Assembly: GCA_026003935.1 (NCBI GenBank)
Contig: BPIE01000001.1
Coordinates: forward strand, 62,001-126,000
DNA from: Tepidiforma sp.
GTDB lineage: Bacteria; Chloroflexota; Dehalococcoidia; Tepidiformales; Tepidiformaceae
Direction: 5' to 3'
DNA length: 64,000 bases
Under the pieces are notes generated by a model. The model had not been told where the DNA came from and did no database searches. It saw only the letters and a program-made list of their open reading frames with translations. Of the stretch, positions 1 through 8,920 are shown piece after piece. A program made the translations under genes and the position numbers. Positions within the stretch are counted from its first letter, which is position 1. Every line of letters begins with the position of its first letter.

Positions 1-1
1 G

Positions 2-1165
2 AGCGGGCTCTACGCCTACACCGGCCAGGGCACGATTCCGGCTCATGCGTTCTTGCAGTTTGGAGTTCCCGTCGCCTTTGCCGCGCTCGGCGGAGTCGTG
101 TTCCTCTCACGAGTCAGGCTGCGCGGGCTGGCAGCTGCTTCGGTGACCGCAGGCTGGGCCGCGGTGCTGCCGTTCGTCGGGTGGGTGGTGCTTGCCGCGG
201 TCCGCGGCGACCTCGGTGCCGGAGCCTCCTCCCGCGGCGCCGGGGGCTGGGTAACCCTGGCGACCTACGGCTTCCTTGTATGGACGCTGTGGAGCGCAGC
301 GCTGGCGCTGGCCGCACGTCGCAACGCCGGCGCTCCGGTGGCCGCCATCGGAGCCGCGGGGCTGCTGCTGCTGTACGGCGCCGAGCTCTTCCTGATTCGC
401 GACGTTTTCTTTGGGTCTGTGCCGCGGCTCAACACCGTCTTCAAGCTGAGCTACCAGGCGTGGCTGCTGCTCGGCATCGCAGGCGGTGTCGCGGCAGCTG
501 GGCTCGCGGCGCGGACCGTAGGCTCAGGCCCGTCGGGGTCCGCCGGGCGTTTCGGCTGGAGGGCAGCCGCCACCGGTGCGGGGCTCCTGCTTCTTGCGGG
601 GCTGGTCTACCCGCTGCTGGCGGCTTTCAATCGTACCGAGGGCTTCAGCCGGGCTACCGCCATCGACGGCCTTGCGTGGCTCGCGGCGGCCGACCCGGAC
701 GAGTACGCACTGACGCGGTGGATTACTGACAACGTGCCGCGGGGCTCGGTCGTGATCGAGGCAACGGGCCGGCGCTGGGCACTCGACACGTCCGGCAACC
801 GCGTCATGGTCGACGCGGGCGTCGACTACACCGACGCGGGGCGCATCGCGTCGCGGACCGGGCGCGAGACGCCTATCGGGTGGTACTTTCACGAAATCCA
901 GTGGCGCGGAGATACGGCGGCCAACCGCGACCGGTTCCTGGCCCGGCAGGGAGCCGTCGATGATGCCTACCTCACCTCCAGCCCCGAGCGGGTCATTTCC
1001 GTCATGAACGAGTTCGGCGCAGACTACCTCGTGCTCGGCAGCGTCGAATACTCCCGATACCCCGGGCCGTTTCCGGACTACGACGCATTTCTCGATCGCG
1101 TATTCGAAGCGGGCCGTTACCGCGTCTACCGGCTTCCCCGGTACGAACCGGTGAGCTCACCATGA
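2..1165 (+). CDS. DUF2298 (Chlor_Arch_YYY) membrane protein, 3' part
   Basis: The gene runs off the left edge: the reading frame is open from base 2, so the first in-frame TTG at 53 is unlikely to be the true start. About 387 C-terminal residues are visible. Several hydrophobic helices come first, then a conserved segment with RLNTVFKLSYQAW, then a soluble tail with ALTRWITDNVPRGSVVIEA and VDYTDAGRIASRTGRETPIG. These match the DUF2298/TIGR03662 family, multi-pass proteins of Chloroflexi and Archaea that resemble GT-C glycosyltransferases. A role in lipid-linked sugar transfer at the membrane is inference. Its TGA overlaps the next gene's ATG (ATGA at 1162). Confidence 0.85.
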   Translation, partial: SGLYAYTGQGTIPAHAFLQFGVPVAFAALGGVVFLSRVRLRGLAAASVTAGWAAVLPFVGWVVLAAVRGDLGAGASSRGAGGWVTLATYGFLVWTLWSAALALAARRNAGAPVAAIGAAGLLLLYGAELFLIRDVFFGSVPRLNTVFKLSYQAWLLLGIAGGVAAAGLAARTVGSGPSGSAGRFGWRAAATGAGLLLLAGLVYPLLAAFNRTEGFSRATAIDGLAWLAAADPDEYALTRWITDNVPRGSVVIEATGRRWALDTSGNRVMVDAGVDYTDAGRIASRTGRETPIGWYFHEIQWRGDTAANRDRFLARQGAVDDAYLTSSPERVISVMNEFGADYLVLGSVEYSRYPGPFPDYDAFLDRVFEAGRYRVYRLPRYEPVSSP

Positions 1166-2787
1166 CCGCCCACAGGCCGCACCAACCCGCGCGCTGGACC
1201 GTCTCGGTGGCCGGCCTGGCCTGGTGCGGTGCCATCCTCTTCTACGCCGCCGTTCGCGCGGCTGCGCTTGTGCACGTGCCAGTTGGGGGGCTTGAACTGT
1301 GGTCGCTCGCCGGGGCCTGGCAGGCACACACTGGGTTCGATGATGCCCGCTATATTCCCACGCTGTTCCAGGCGCTCACCGCGGGACTTTTCCGGGTTGA
1401 TGGCAGCGAACTCCTCCCGAGGCTCGGCGCCATCGCGGCCAGCCTGACAGTGCCCGCGTCGTTGTTCGCGTTGCGCGAGCGCATCGGCCAGCCGGCCGCA
1501 CTGGCGGCAGTGATCATCCTCGCTATCGACCCGCTGCAGGTCGCACTCGGTCCGACCGCGACGGTGTCTGCGTTCGACGTGCCGGTCGTGTTTGCTGCAC
1601 TTGCATGCAGCGAGCGGTTTCGTGCCAGCGCCTGGCTGGCTGCCGCTGGCGGTGCTGCCTTTGCCACCGCCGGGGCCGGCGTGCTGCCCTTGGTGTTTGC
1701 CGCCGCGCTCTGCGTACGCCCGCGGAGCCTGCCGGGGCTCCCCGCGGCGGCTGCTTCGGCTGGTGCCGCGGCCGGTGTCCTGCTGGCGTCCACCGGGTTC
1801 GGTGCGGGCTGGCAGGGCGTCACAGTGCCCCCGTTCGACCATTTTGCTGCCGGCTTCGACGCGGAGTGGTCGACTGAAACGACGCGCCGGCTCCTCGCCC
1901 TGTATGGCTGGGCGCCCGCGCTGGCAGCCGGCGTTTGGGTAGCATCGCGGCTGCACGCAGGTGGTCCCAGGTTGCCCGGCAAACAGCTCGACCGATTCCT
2001 TGCGGCGTGGTGGGCGTCTTCCCTTGCCTGGGCCGTTGTTGCTGGCGGCGCTCACGACCCGGTACCGGCGGCTGCCCTCACCGCGGCCTCGGCCATCCCG
2101 GCGGCGCGATTCCTCACCGCGCTCGTCGATCAGCTGGGGACCGTCAGCTGGCGAAAAGCAGGCTGGCCGCTGGCGGCGGCGCTACTGGCAGCCGTGACGA
2201 TCGTTGGTCCGCTCCTCGACTGGGCCCGACTGGGCCGCGTCGGGCCGGGCAGCGAGGTCGCCGCGGTCATCGTCCTCTCCGGCGTGGTTATTGGCGCGCT
2301 CGTCCTGCTCCTGCGATTCCCGGTCACGCGGCCTGCCGCAGTGCTCCCGGCGGTGGCGGTGGCGGCGACTCCGTGGCTGAGCGGGGGATTCGCCGTAGCC
2401 AGCGGCAGCCCGAATGAACCGCTGCCATCTCCGGTGACCACGCTCCAGGCGAGCGAGATTCGCGATATCATCGTCGGCCCATCTCGCGACCCTTCCGGCA
2501 TCGTTGCGATTCACCCGGCAGCGGCCGACGCGCTCACGTGGCCGCTTCGCGGTGCGAGCGGCCTCGTCGTGACGAGCCGCATCCCGCCAAACGCGGCCGT
2601 CGTCATCTGGGAACCCGGCGGGTCGCCGCCGGATGGCTTCCGGGCCTACGAGGGGCGCTGGGCCATCCTCCGGGAAAGAAACGGTCCAGCTGGAGGGTTT
2701 CTCGACTATCTCCGCTGGCTGGGGAGCCGCAATACTCTTCCCGTGCGCGACGTGTCAGCCGCTGTCTACATCCGGGAGCAGCCGTGA
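1162..2787 (+). CDS. Multi-pass membrane protein, GT-C/ArnT-like, unknown function
   Basis: A 541-residue protein with about ten hydrophobic helices, starting at the ATG that overlaps the preceding stop. An early short loop (HVPVGGLELWSLAGAWQ), then a helix-rich middle and a soluble tail of about 150 residues, follow the general plan of the GT-C dolichyl-phosphate-sugar transferases. I see no acidic DxD or ExD pair in the first loop, so activity is uncertain. It lies between a DUF2298 protein and an Agl23-type protein, overlapping both by 4 bases, so a shared role in surface glycan assembly is likely. The specific family is not recognised. Confidence 0.75.
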   Translation: MTAHRPHQPARWTVSVAGLAWCGAILFYAAVRAAALVHVPVGGLELWSLAGAWQAHTGFDDARYIPTLFQALTAGLFRVDGSELLPRLGAIAASLTVPASLFALRERIGQPAALAAVIILAIDPLQVALGPTATVSAFDVPVVFAALACSERFRASAWLAAAGGAAFATAGAGVLPLVFAAALCVRPRSLPGLPAAAASAGAAAGVLLASTGFGAGWQGVTVPPFDHFAAGFDAEWSTETTRRLLALYGWAPALAAGVWVASRLHAGGPRLPGKQLDRFLAAWWASSLAWAVVAGGAHDPVPAAALTAASAIPAARFLTALVDQLGTVSWRKAGWPLAAALLAAVTIVGPLLDWARLGRVGPGSEVAAVIVLSGVVIGALVLLLRFPVTRPAAVLPAVAVAATPWLSGGFAVASGSPNEPLPSPVTTLQASEIRDIIVGPSRDPSGIVAIHPAAADALTWPLRGASGLVVTSRIPPNAAVVIWEPGGSPPDGFRAYEGRWAILRERNGPAGGFLDYLRWLGSRNTLPVRDVSAAVYIREQP

Positions 2788-5700
2788 CTGCCGCCGCCCG
2801 TGAACGCCCGGTGGGCCTGGAGCGGCTGCTCGCGTTCCGTATTCCTCTGACTCTGGAGGTGGTGCTCTACGGGGCTGTGCTCGGTGCAGCGGTGCTCCTG
2901 CGTACATGGGACCTCGGAGCTCGTGCGCTCCACCACGACGAAAGCATTCACGCCCAGTGGTCCTGGGGCCTTCTCCAGGGCAATTACCAGCACAGTCCCA
3001 TTTTTCACGGCCCCTTCTACTACCACTTCCAGGCGGCGGTGTTCTTCATCTTCGGCGCAAGCGACTACACCAGCCGGCTCTCGGCCGCGATCGCCGGCAT
3101 GGTCGTTGTCGCGCTGCCGCTGCTGCTCCGGCGCCGATTGGGGCCCTTGGGGACATTCGCCGCCGTATCCCTGATCGCCTTTTCGCCTACGCTCGTCTAC
3201 TTCAGCCGCTTCTTCCGCGAAGACATCTACATGGCTGCGTTCACGCTGCTCATGGTCGCCGCGATGTGGCGTTACATCGACGACGGCGGCACCCGGTGGC
3301 TGTATGCGTTCGCTGCGGGCTTCACCGGCAATGTGCTCACCAAGGAAGGCTCGTTCCTCGTCTTCGCCGTCATGCTGGTGTACCTCGACATCTATCTTGC
3401 TGCCATCCTGGCGCAACGGACGCTCCGGGGGCGTTCTGAAGACGCCAGCCGCGAGGAGCTTGCACTTCCGTCGGGACCGCAGCCAGCGCCAGCGGAGAGT
3501 TCCCCGAACGCGCGCCCCCGCGCAGAAGCGAATCTCGACACGCCGTTGCGGCGCCTTGCGCTCACAGTCGCCTTCGCGCCGTATGCCTGGCTTGCCGCGG
3601 CCTTTTGGCCGTTCCTTGGGCCGTTGCGCCGCCGCCTCGACTGGGACGCTGATCTGCCCCGCCCGGGCGAGGTTTTGTTGCTCCTGGGCACGTTCTGTCT
3701 CCCGCTGCTGACGCCCGTGGCCCGGGTGACACTCCTCGAGCCGATTGGTGTGCTCGAAAAGGACCGCCTCAGCTGGGAGAAGAGCCTGCAGGGGCCCATC
3801 GCTGCCCGCGACGCGGTGGCGCTGGCCGGGCTCTTCACCGTCACGACGAGCATGGCCGCCTTCGCAGGGCTCCAGTGGCGTCCCAAGGTTTGGGGGACTG
3901 CATTCGCGCTTAGCGCGCTCGTCTACCTCACGCTCATGACCTCGCTATGGACCAACCTTCACGGCCTTGTCAGCGGGCCCTGGGGCTCACTCGACTACTG
4001 GTACAGCCAGCAGGACGCCCACCGCGGGGAGCAGCCCTGGTTCTACTACTACCTGCTGATGCTTGCCTACGAATTTCTCCCGCTCGCGATTGTCTTGCTC
4101 GGGCTCTGGTGGGCGCTGGTACGCGGCGATGCATTCTCGCGCTTCCTCGTCGCGTGGCTGGTCGGCATCTGGCTGGCGCTCTCATGGGGTGCCGAAAAGA
4201 TGCCGTGGCTCAACACGCACATTGCGCTGCCGGCCTGCCTGCTGGCCGCATGGAGCGTCCAGCGCGCCTGGGCCGCATGGCGGGACCGGCCGGACCTTTC
4301 GCCGAGATTCGTAGCGGTCCTGGGTTCGGTAGCGGTGGTGGCGTTCGGGGCGCTGCTCGTGGTCGCCTACCTCCCCGGAGGGACGCCGTACCACGTGCTC
4401 CGCCTCGCAGCGGTCGCCATGGTCGGGGTAGCAGCGTTCGTCGTTGCCCGGCCTTATGGGCGCTCCGCGGTGCCCGCGGTGGTTGCCATCGCACTTGCGG
4501 GCGCGCTGCTCCCGTTCTCCATGCGTACGATGGTGGCTGCGGCGTACGAACGCGGCGACGTTCCCAAGGACCTGCTGGTCTACACGCAGAGTTCTCCGCA
4601 GCTCAAGGACGTTGCAGACGACATCGAACGTCTGGCGGCCGCAACGGGCCTCGGCTACGACCTCCCGATCGCCGTTGACACGACCGACTCGTTCGCATGG
4701 CCGTGGGCCTGGTATCTGCGCGACTATCGCGCCGTCTCCTACCTCGACTTCTCGGCCGGCCCGCCGCCGGGCCAGTACCAGGTCATGCTGGTTGCGGCTG
4801 GCAATCTCGGCCGCATCCAGGACTACCTCACCCGGCCCACCGCCACGGTCTATGCTGCGCCCACTCGCTACCCGCACCGCTGGTGGTACGACGAGACCTA
4901 CAAGTGGGCCATGGACGTCGAGCCGGGCCAGCCCTGCACGTCGCGGGGCGGCAACTGTGGCCCGTTCCGGCTTGCAACGTGGAAGCACATCGCGAGCGGA
5001 TTTCTCGAACGCGGCTGGCTCTCAGCGTGGTTGAGCTACTGGCGCGACCATGACCCGGGACGTCCGCCGGGCTCGACCGATGCGTACGCCTTCTTCCCGG
5101 CGAACTTCGACCGGGACGCAGGGCGGCTCCGGCCGGAGCCTGTCGAGCCGCCGCGTCCCTCCGTCGATGGCGAGGGTCGGCCGGTCTTTGGGGGCGCCGG
5201 GCATCAGCCGGGCCAGTTCTTCAGTCCCGTCGATATCGAGCGAGACGGCAGCGGCAATCTCTACGTCATCGACAGTGCCACGAAGCGCCTGCAGAAATTC
5301 GACCCGTCGGGCAACCTGCTCGGCCAGGTCGACATCCGTCTCGACCCCCAGAACAGCGCCGAGCAGTCGGAACCATGGGGACTCGCGCTGGGCCCGTCTG
5401 GGGAGGTGATCGTTGCGGATACGTTCGGCTGGCGCGTGCGCGTGTTCGACGCCGACCTGCGGCCAGTTGGCACGTTTGGGCAGCCGCCCACCGGCGCCGC
5501 ACCCGGTCCCTACGACCTGTTCGGCCCCCGCGATGCACTCGTTGTCGACGGGGAGCTCTGGGTAACGGATACCGGCCATGACCGGATTCAGGTTTACACG
5601 CTCGGCGGTGAATATCTCCGGACCATCGGGGGCAGCGGCTCGGGGCCCGGGCAATTCGACGAACCCGTGGGACTCGCCCTTGGGCCTGGTGGTGGGGTCT

Positions 5701-6026
5701 ACGTCGCCGACATGTACAACCGGCGGGTCCAGGTGCTGAATTCCGACGGCACCTTCCGGGGTTCGTTCCCCGTCGATGGCTGGGGCGGACAGGACGTCAC
5801 CGACAAGCCGTACCTGCGCGTGCTGGCGGATGGGAGGGTTGCCGTCAGCCTGCCCTCGGCAGGCATCGTTCGCATCTACTCACCCGAGGGGCGTCTGCTC
5901 GGCACGATCACCGGCGGTGCGGAGCCCCTGTCCCGCCCCTACGGGATGGTCGAAACCCCCGATGGTAAGCTCTGGATTGTCGAGGGCGGCGCGGCCCGCG
6001 TTCGCCTCTTCGAGGTCCCCGACTGA
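2784..6026 (+). CDS. TIGR03663/Agl23-type membrane protein fused to NHL-repeat beta-propeller
   Basis: A 1080-residue protein. The start is GTG 2784, overlapping the previous TGA (GTGA); the frame stays open further upstream but that part lies over the preceding gene. Residues 1-700 are a multi-pass membrane region with the early loop HHDESIHAQWSW (about 50-61) and YYHFQAAVFFIFG, typical of TIGR03663, the flippase-activity-associated Agl23-like family shared by Chloroflexi and Archaea. From about residue 800 to the end there are five or six NHL-type blades (for example GLALGPSGEVIVADTFGWRV and GLALGPGGGVYVADMYNRRV), forming a likely extracytoplasmic propeller. The fusion is unusual; the propeller may bind glycan or partner protein. 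The role in polysaccharide or glycoprotein assembly is inferred from neighbours. Confidence 0.85.
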   Translation: MTAAARERPVGLERLLAFRIPLTLEVVLYGAVLGAAVLLRTWDLGARALHHDESIHAQWSWGLLQGNYQHSPIFHGPFYYHFQAAVFFIFGASDYTSRLSAAIAGMVVVALPLLLRRRLGPLGTFAAVSLIAFSPTLVYFSRFFREDIYMAAFTLLMVAAMWRYIDDGGTRWLYAFAAGFTGNVLTKEGSFLVFAVMLVYLDIYLAAILAQRTLRGRSEDASREELALPSGPQPAPAESSPNARPRAEANLDTPLRRLALTVAFAPYAWLAAAFWPFLGPLRRRLDWDADLPRPGEVLLLLGTFCLPLLTPVARVTLLEPIGVLEKDRLSWEKSLQGPIAARDAVALAGLFTVTTSMAAFAGLQWRPKVWGTAFALSALVYLTLMTSLWTNLHGLVSGPWGSLDYWYSQQDAHRGEQPWFYYYLLMLAYEFLPLAIVLLGLWWALVRGDAFSRFLVAWLVGIWLALSWGAEKMPWLNTHIALPACLLAAWSVQRAWAAWRDRPDLSPRFVAVLGSVAVVAFGALLVVAYLPGGTPYHVLRLAAVAMVGVAAFVVARPYGRSAVPAVVAIALAGALLPFSMRTMVAAAYERGDVPKDLLVYTQSSPQLKDVADDIERLAAATGLGYDLPIAVDTTDSFAWPWAWYLRDYRAVSYLDFSAGPPPGQYQVMLVAAGNLGRIQDYLTRPTATVYAAPTRYPHRWWYDETYKWAMDVEPGQPCTSRGGNCGPFRLATWKHIASGFLERGWLSAWLSYWRDHDPGRPPGSTDAYAFFPANFDRDAGRLRPEPVEPPRPSVDGEGRPVFGGAGHQPGQFFSPVDIERDGSGNLYVIDSATKRLQKFDPSGNLLGQVDIRLDPQNSAEQSEPWGLALGPSGEVIVADTFGWRVRVFDADLRPVGTFGQPPTGAAPGPYDLFGPRDALVVDGELWVTDTGHDRIQVYTLGGEYLRTIGGSGSGPGQFDEPVGLALGPGGGVYVADMYNRRVQVLNSDGTFRGSFPVDGWGGQDVTDKPYLRVLADGRVAVSLPSAGIVRIYSPEGRLLGTITGGAEPLSRPYGMVETPDGKLWIVEGGAARVRLFEVPD

Positions 6027-6042
6027 TTTCGAAAGGCTCCCC

Positions 6043-7044
6043 GTGTTCCGTTCGCTCCGCTTCTGGGCCAGCTTTCTCATCAGCGCCGTGCTCATCGCGC
6101 TGTTTTTTCGCGCAACCCACCCGCGTGAACTCGGCGATGCGCTCGCGGAGGCTGATTTTCGTTGGCTCGTCCCGGGCACCGGTGTTCTCTTCGTGGCCAT
6201 CGTGGCGCGCTGCATCCGCTGGTCAGTTCTCATGCGTCCCGTTGCCCCCATGAGCCCGGCGCGGCTCTTCCCGTACGCCATCATCGGCTACATGGCCAAC
6301 AATCTCCTGCCGGCCCGCGCGGGCGAGGTGGTCCGCGCCTATGTACTCGGCGACCGCGAGCGCGTCTCCAAAATGGGCACGTTCGGGACGATCGCCGTCG
6401 AGCGTCTCTTCGACGGGTGCACCCTCGTGCTGATGCTGCTCATCGCGGGCGCGCTCGTGGGCTTCGAGGATGGCCGCCTGCGCGCAATCGCCATGGCATC
6501 CACCGTGCTGTTTCTCGCCGCCATCGTGGGCTTTTACGTGCTCACCCTGCGTGAAGAACGCGCGCTCCGGGTCATCCACTTCTTTCTCCGCTGGTTGCCG
6601 GACCGTTTCGAGCCGCATGTCGAGACGGTCGCGGACAACCTCGTCCGAAGCCTGCGCTCTGTGCATGAGCCGGTACCGCTGCTGCTGGTGGCGGCATTTT
6701 CGGGTCTGGCGTGGACCATCGAGGCCGGAGCCTACGCGGTGATCGGCGTGGGCTTCGACATGGACGTCGGCTTTGCCCACTACTGCCTTCTCCTCGCCGC
6801 CGCCAACCTCGCGATCATCATCCCGACGTTCTTCGGCGGTACGGGTCCATTCGAGTGGGCTGCCCGGCTTGTGCTCGTCTCGGCAGGGGTCAATCCCGCC
6901 GTGGCATCTGCCTACTCGGTCGTCGCGCACGGCGTCATCCTTATCCCGACCACCGTGCTGGGGCTCATCCTGCTGTGGAGCTTCGGCGTTTCGTTTCGCA
7001 GGATTGCCCGCGTCGAGGTCGAAGAGCAGGGGGTGTTGCCGTGA
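6043..7044 (+). CDS. Lysylphosphatidylglycerol synthase TM-family (AglD2-like) protein
   Basis: A 333-residue integral membrane protein of the LPG_synthase_TM family (PF03706). The family signature NNLLPARAGEVVRAY is at about residues 86-100, followed by several helices and a late GGTGPFEWAARL segment. GTG 6043 is chosen because GAAAGG lies about 6 bases upstream and the first helix follows directly; the frame is open upstream but over the previous gene. Members without the synthetase domain often act as flippase-like proteins or in polyprenyl-phosphate-sugar chemistry, for example haloarchaeal AglD. Next to an Agl23-type protein, a role in lipid-linked glycan export or transfer is a reasonable inference. 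Its TGA overlaps the next GTG. Confidence 0.82.
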   Translation: MFRSLRFWASFLISAVLIALFFRATHPRELGDALAEADFRWLVPGTGVLFVAIVARCIRWSVLMRPVAPMSPARLFPYAIIGYMANNLLPARAGEVVRAYVLGDRERVSKMGTFGTIAVERLFDGCTLVLMLLIAGALVGFEDGRLRAIAMASTVLFLAAIVGFYVLTLREERALRVIHFFLRWLPDRFEPHVETVADNLVRSLRSVHEPVPLLLVAAFSGLAWTIEAGAYAVIGVGFDMDVGFAHYCLLLAAANLAIIIPTFFGGTGPFEWAARLVLVSAGVNPAVASAYSVVAHGVILIPTTVLGLILLWSFGVSFRRIARVEVEEQGVLP

Positions 7045-8375
7045 AGGCTGCGGTAGTCGGCGCGGGCGTCGCAGGCCTCGCGGCCGCGCGGGTGCTCCGC
7101 GAGGCGGGCCACGAGGTGACCATTTTCGAGGCGCGGGACGAGGTGGGGGGGCAGGTCGTGACCTTCCCGGTGGGTGGCGAGGAGCTCGAATGCTTCTATC
7201 ACCACATCTTCACCAGTGACACGACGGTCGTCCGCTACATCGAAGAGCTCGGTCTCGGGGACTGCCTCCGCTGGATCGAGCCGCGTAACGCGCATTTCGT
7301 GCGCGGCCGCATGTACCCCTTCGTCACCCCGCTCGACCTCCTGCGCTTCACTGCTGTTCCCCTCACCAGCCGCATTCGCCTCGGCCTCGCTGCGCTCTGG
7401 CTCCGCCGGCGCTCTGATGGCGTAACGCGGTACGAAGGCGTCACCGCGCGCGAATGGATGCTCCGCGCTGTCGGCCGAACCGCGTTCGACGCGTTCTGGG
7501 GTCCGCTCCTCAAGGGCAAATTCGCCGACCAGGCCGACCAGGTCGGAATGGTCTGGCTCTGGAACAAGATTTATCTCCGGTTCGCCTCCCGCAAAGGCGG
7601 GTCGTCGAAGGAGGTTCTCGGTTACCTCGAGGGCTCATTCAAGCGATACTACCGGGCACTCGCCGACAGGCTCCAGGCGCAGGGTGTTCAAATCCATCTC
7701 CAGACTCCCGTGGAGCAGGTGCTCGTAGAAGAGGGACGGGTCGCAGGTCTCCGGGCTGGCGGTGCCGTACACGAGTTCGATGCCGTCCTCCTGACGGTTC
7801 CCAACGTGCTCGCCCTGCGGATGGTGCCCGACCTGCCGGCCGATTACCGCGCTGTCCTCGAGCGGGTCCGTTATCAGTGGGCGACATGCCTCGTGCTGGC
7901 TCTCGATCGTCCCCTAACGCCGTATTACTGGCTCTCGATTGGGGACGACCTCCCCTTCGTCGCCTGTATCGAACACACCAATTTCATGCCGCCCGAGCGG
8001 TACGGCGGGAACCACATCGTGTACCTCTCGAACTACACAGCGCCGGATCACCCGGTGCTGCAGATGGACGCTGATGAGGTGTTTGCGCACTACCTCGAAG
8101 GCATCCGCCGGCTCAACCCCGCGTTTGACCCATCGTGGGTTCGCGAGAAATGGTTCTTCAAGGACCCGGGCGGTCAGCCGGTGATTACCACGCATTACTC
8201 GCGCTCCATCCCGGACATGCGGACGGGTATCGCCGGTCTCTACCTTTCGAATACGACCCAGGTGTACCCGGAGGACCGGGGCCAAAACTATAGCCTGCTG
8301 CTCGGGGAAAAGGTTGCCCGCCTCATGCACGAGGATGCCGTTGGGGGCGCCGCGGCTCGCGGCCAGGGCATCTGA
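7041..8375 (+). CDS. NAD(P)/FAD-dependent oxidoreductase (amine oxidase/protoporphyrinogen oxidase fold)
   Basis: A 444-residue soluble flavoprotein starting at GTG 7041, within the GTGA overlap. The N-terminal Rossmann motif VVGAGVAGLAAARVLREAG with the acidic end of strand 2 (FEARDEVGG) binds the FAD ADP moiety. The C-terminal GIAGLYLSNTTQVYPEDRG matches the second FAD-contact region of the amine-oxidase family. Proteins of this type are often encoded with glycosyltransferases and are distantly like UDP-galactopyranose mutase; others desaturate carotenoids or oxidise porphyrinogens. Its position as last gene of the membrane-glycan run favours work on a sugar or isoprenoid carrier, but the substrate cannot be read from sequence. 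Confidence 0.8.
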   Translation: MKAAVVGAGVAGLAAARVLREAGHEVTIFEARDEVGGQVVTFPVGGEELECFYHHIFTSDTTVVRYIEELGLGDCLRWIEPRNAHFVRGRMYPFVTPLDLLRFTAVPLTSRIRLGLAALWLRRRSDGVTRYEGVTAREWMLRAVGRTAFDAFWGPLLKGKFADQADQVGMVWLWNKIYLRFASRKGGSSKEVLGYLEGSFKRYYRALADRLQAQGVQIHLQTPVEQVLVEEGRVAGLRAGGAVHEFDAVLLTVPNVLALRMVPDLPADYRAVLERVRYQWATCLVLALDRPLTPYYWLSIGDDLPFVACIEHTNFMPPERYGGNHIVYLSNYTAPDHPVLQMDADEVFAHYLEGIRRLNPAFDPSWVREKWFFKDPGGQPVITTHYSRSIPDMRTGIAGLYLSNTTQVYPEDRGQNYSLLLGEKVARLMHEDAVGGAAARGQGI

Positions 8376-8407
8376 CACGCCCACGCGCCGATTAGGCCGC
8401 CGTCTGC

Positions 8408-8413
8408 TACAGT
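8408..8413 (+). promoter_or_regulatory. -10 box of nuoE-nuoF promoter
   Basis: TACAGT preceded by GC, 34 bases before the nuoE start. It matches the TAyAnT form of -10 box seen at other gene starts in this window (10680, 18833, 21341, 31077, 34412, 39345). No good -35 is visible 17 bases upstream. Confidence 0.5.
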
Positions 8414-8430
8414 TGCACCGAATTTCACAA
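8413..8430 (+). promoter_or_regulatory. Possible Rex-type operator upstream of nuoE
   Basis: TTGCACCGAATTTCACAA overlaps the end of the -10 box and the predicted transcription start. It matches 12 of 18 positions of the known Rex operator TTGTGAAATATTTCACAA, with a perfect right half (TTTCACAA) and TTG at the left end. The last 12 bases recur exactly upstream of nuoA. Rex is an NADH/NAD+-sensing repressor that controls respiratory genes in several phyla. No rex gene is in the window. Confidence 0.45.
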
Positions 8431-8446
8431 GCGAGAGGTCCGGTCG

Positions 8447-8920
8447 ATGGCCGCTGAACCCGGTTTGCAGGAGCTCCGGGAGCTCGTCGCTGAATTTCAG
8501 CCCGGCCGCGGGCATGTCTTGCCCGCGCTCCACAAGGTCCAGCACACCTATGGCTGGGTCCCCCGGCAGGCCATCGAGGTCATCGCCCGCCAGTTGAACA
8601 CCACGCCTGCCCTCATCTACGGCGCAGTGACGTTTTACAGCGACTTCCGGACCCACCCGCCCGCTACATACGAGGTCGCGTGGTGCTGCGGTCCCGCCTG
8701 CCGCCTGCGCGGCGGAGAAGCTATCAGGGAAGCCATCCAGGAAGAGCTGGGCATTGGGCTCAACGAGCAGACACCTGACCATCGATTCGGGCTCCACGTC
8801 GGGCAGTGCAATGGGACGTGCCACGAAGCTCCGCAAATCTGGGTGAACGGCCGCGTGCGCGGCAACCTCACGCCGGAGAGCGCCCGGGACATCATCCGCT
8901 CGCTGAGGGATGGCGAATGA
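8447..8920 (+). CDS. nuoE: NADH-quinone oxidoreductase subunit E (24 kDa-type, 2Fe-2S)
   Basis: A 157-residue protein with the thioredoxin-like 2Fe-2S fold of NuoE/HoxE. All four cluster ligands are visible: C80-x4-C85 (CCGPACRLRGG) and C121-x3-C125 (CNGTCHEAP). The N-terminal helical part (VLPALHKVQHTYGWVP) is also typical. With NuoF it forms the NADH-oxidising module of complex I on the cytoplasmic side, carrying cluster N1a. ATG 8447 has GAGAGG about 9 bases upstream. The TGA overlaps the nuoF ATG. The pair is separated from the other nuo genes by about 12.8 kb, and no nuoG follows, so these two could also serve a bidirectional hydrogenase or formate dehydrogenase; complex I is favoured. 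Confidence 0.92.
   Translation: MAAEPGLQELRELVAEFQPGRGHVLPALHKVQHTYGWVPRQAIEVIARQLNTTPALIYGAVTFYSDFRTHPPATYEVAWCCGPACRLRGGEAIREAIQEELGIGLNEQTPDHRFGLHVGQCNGTCHEAPQIWVNGRVRGNLTPESARDIIRSLRDGE

Noticed and set aside
2538-2783. Upstream extension of the Agl23-NHL gene
   Set aside because: It overlaps the preceding gene by 250 bases and reads as Arg/Pro-rich. GTG 2784 with the GTGA overlap is preferred.
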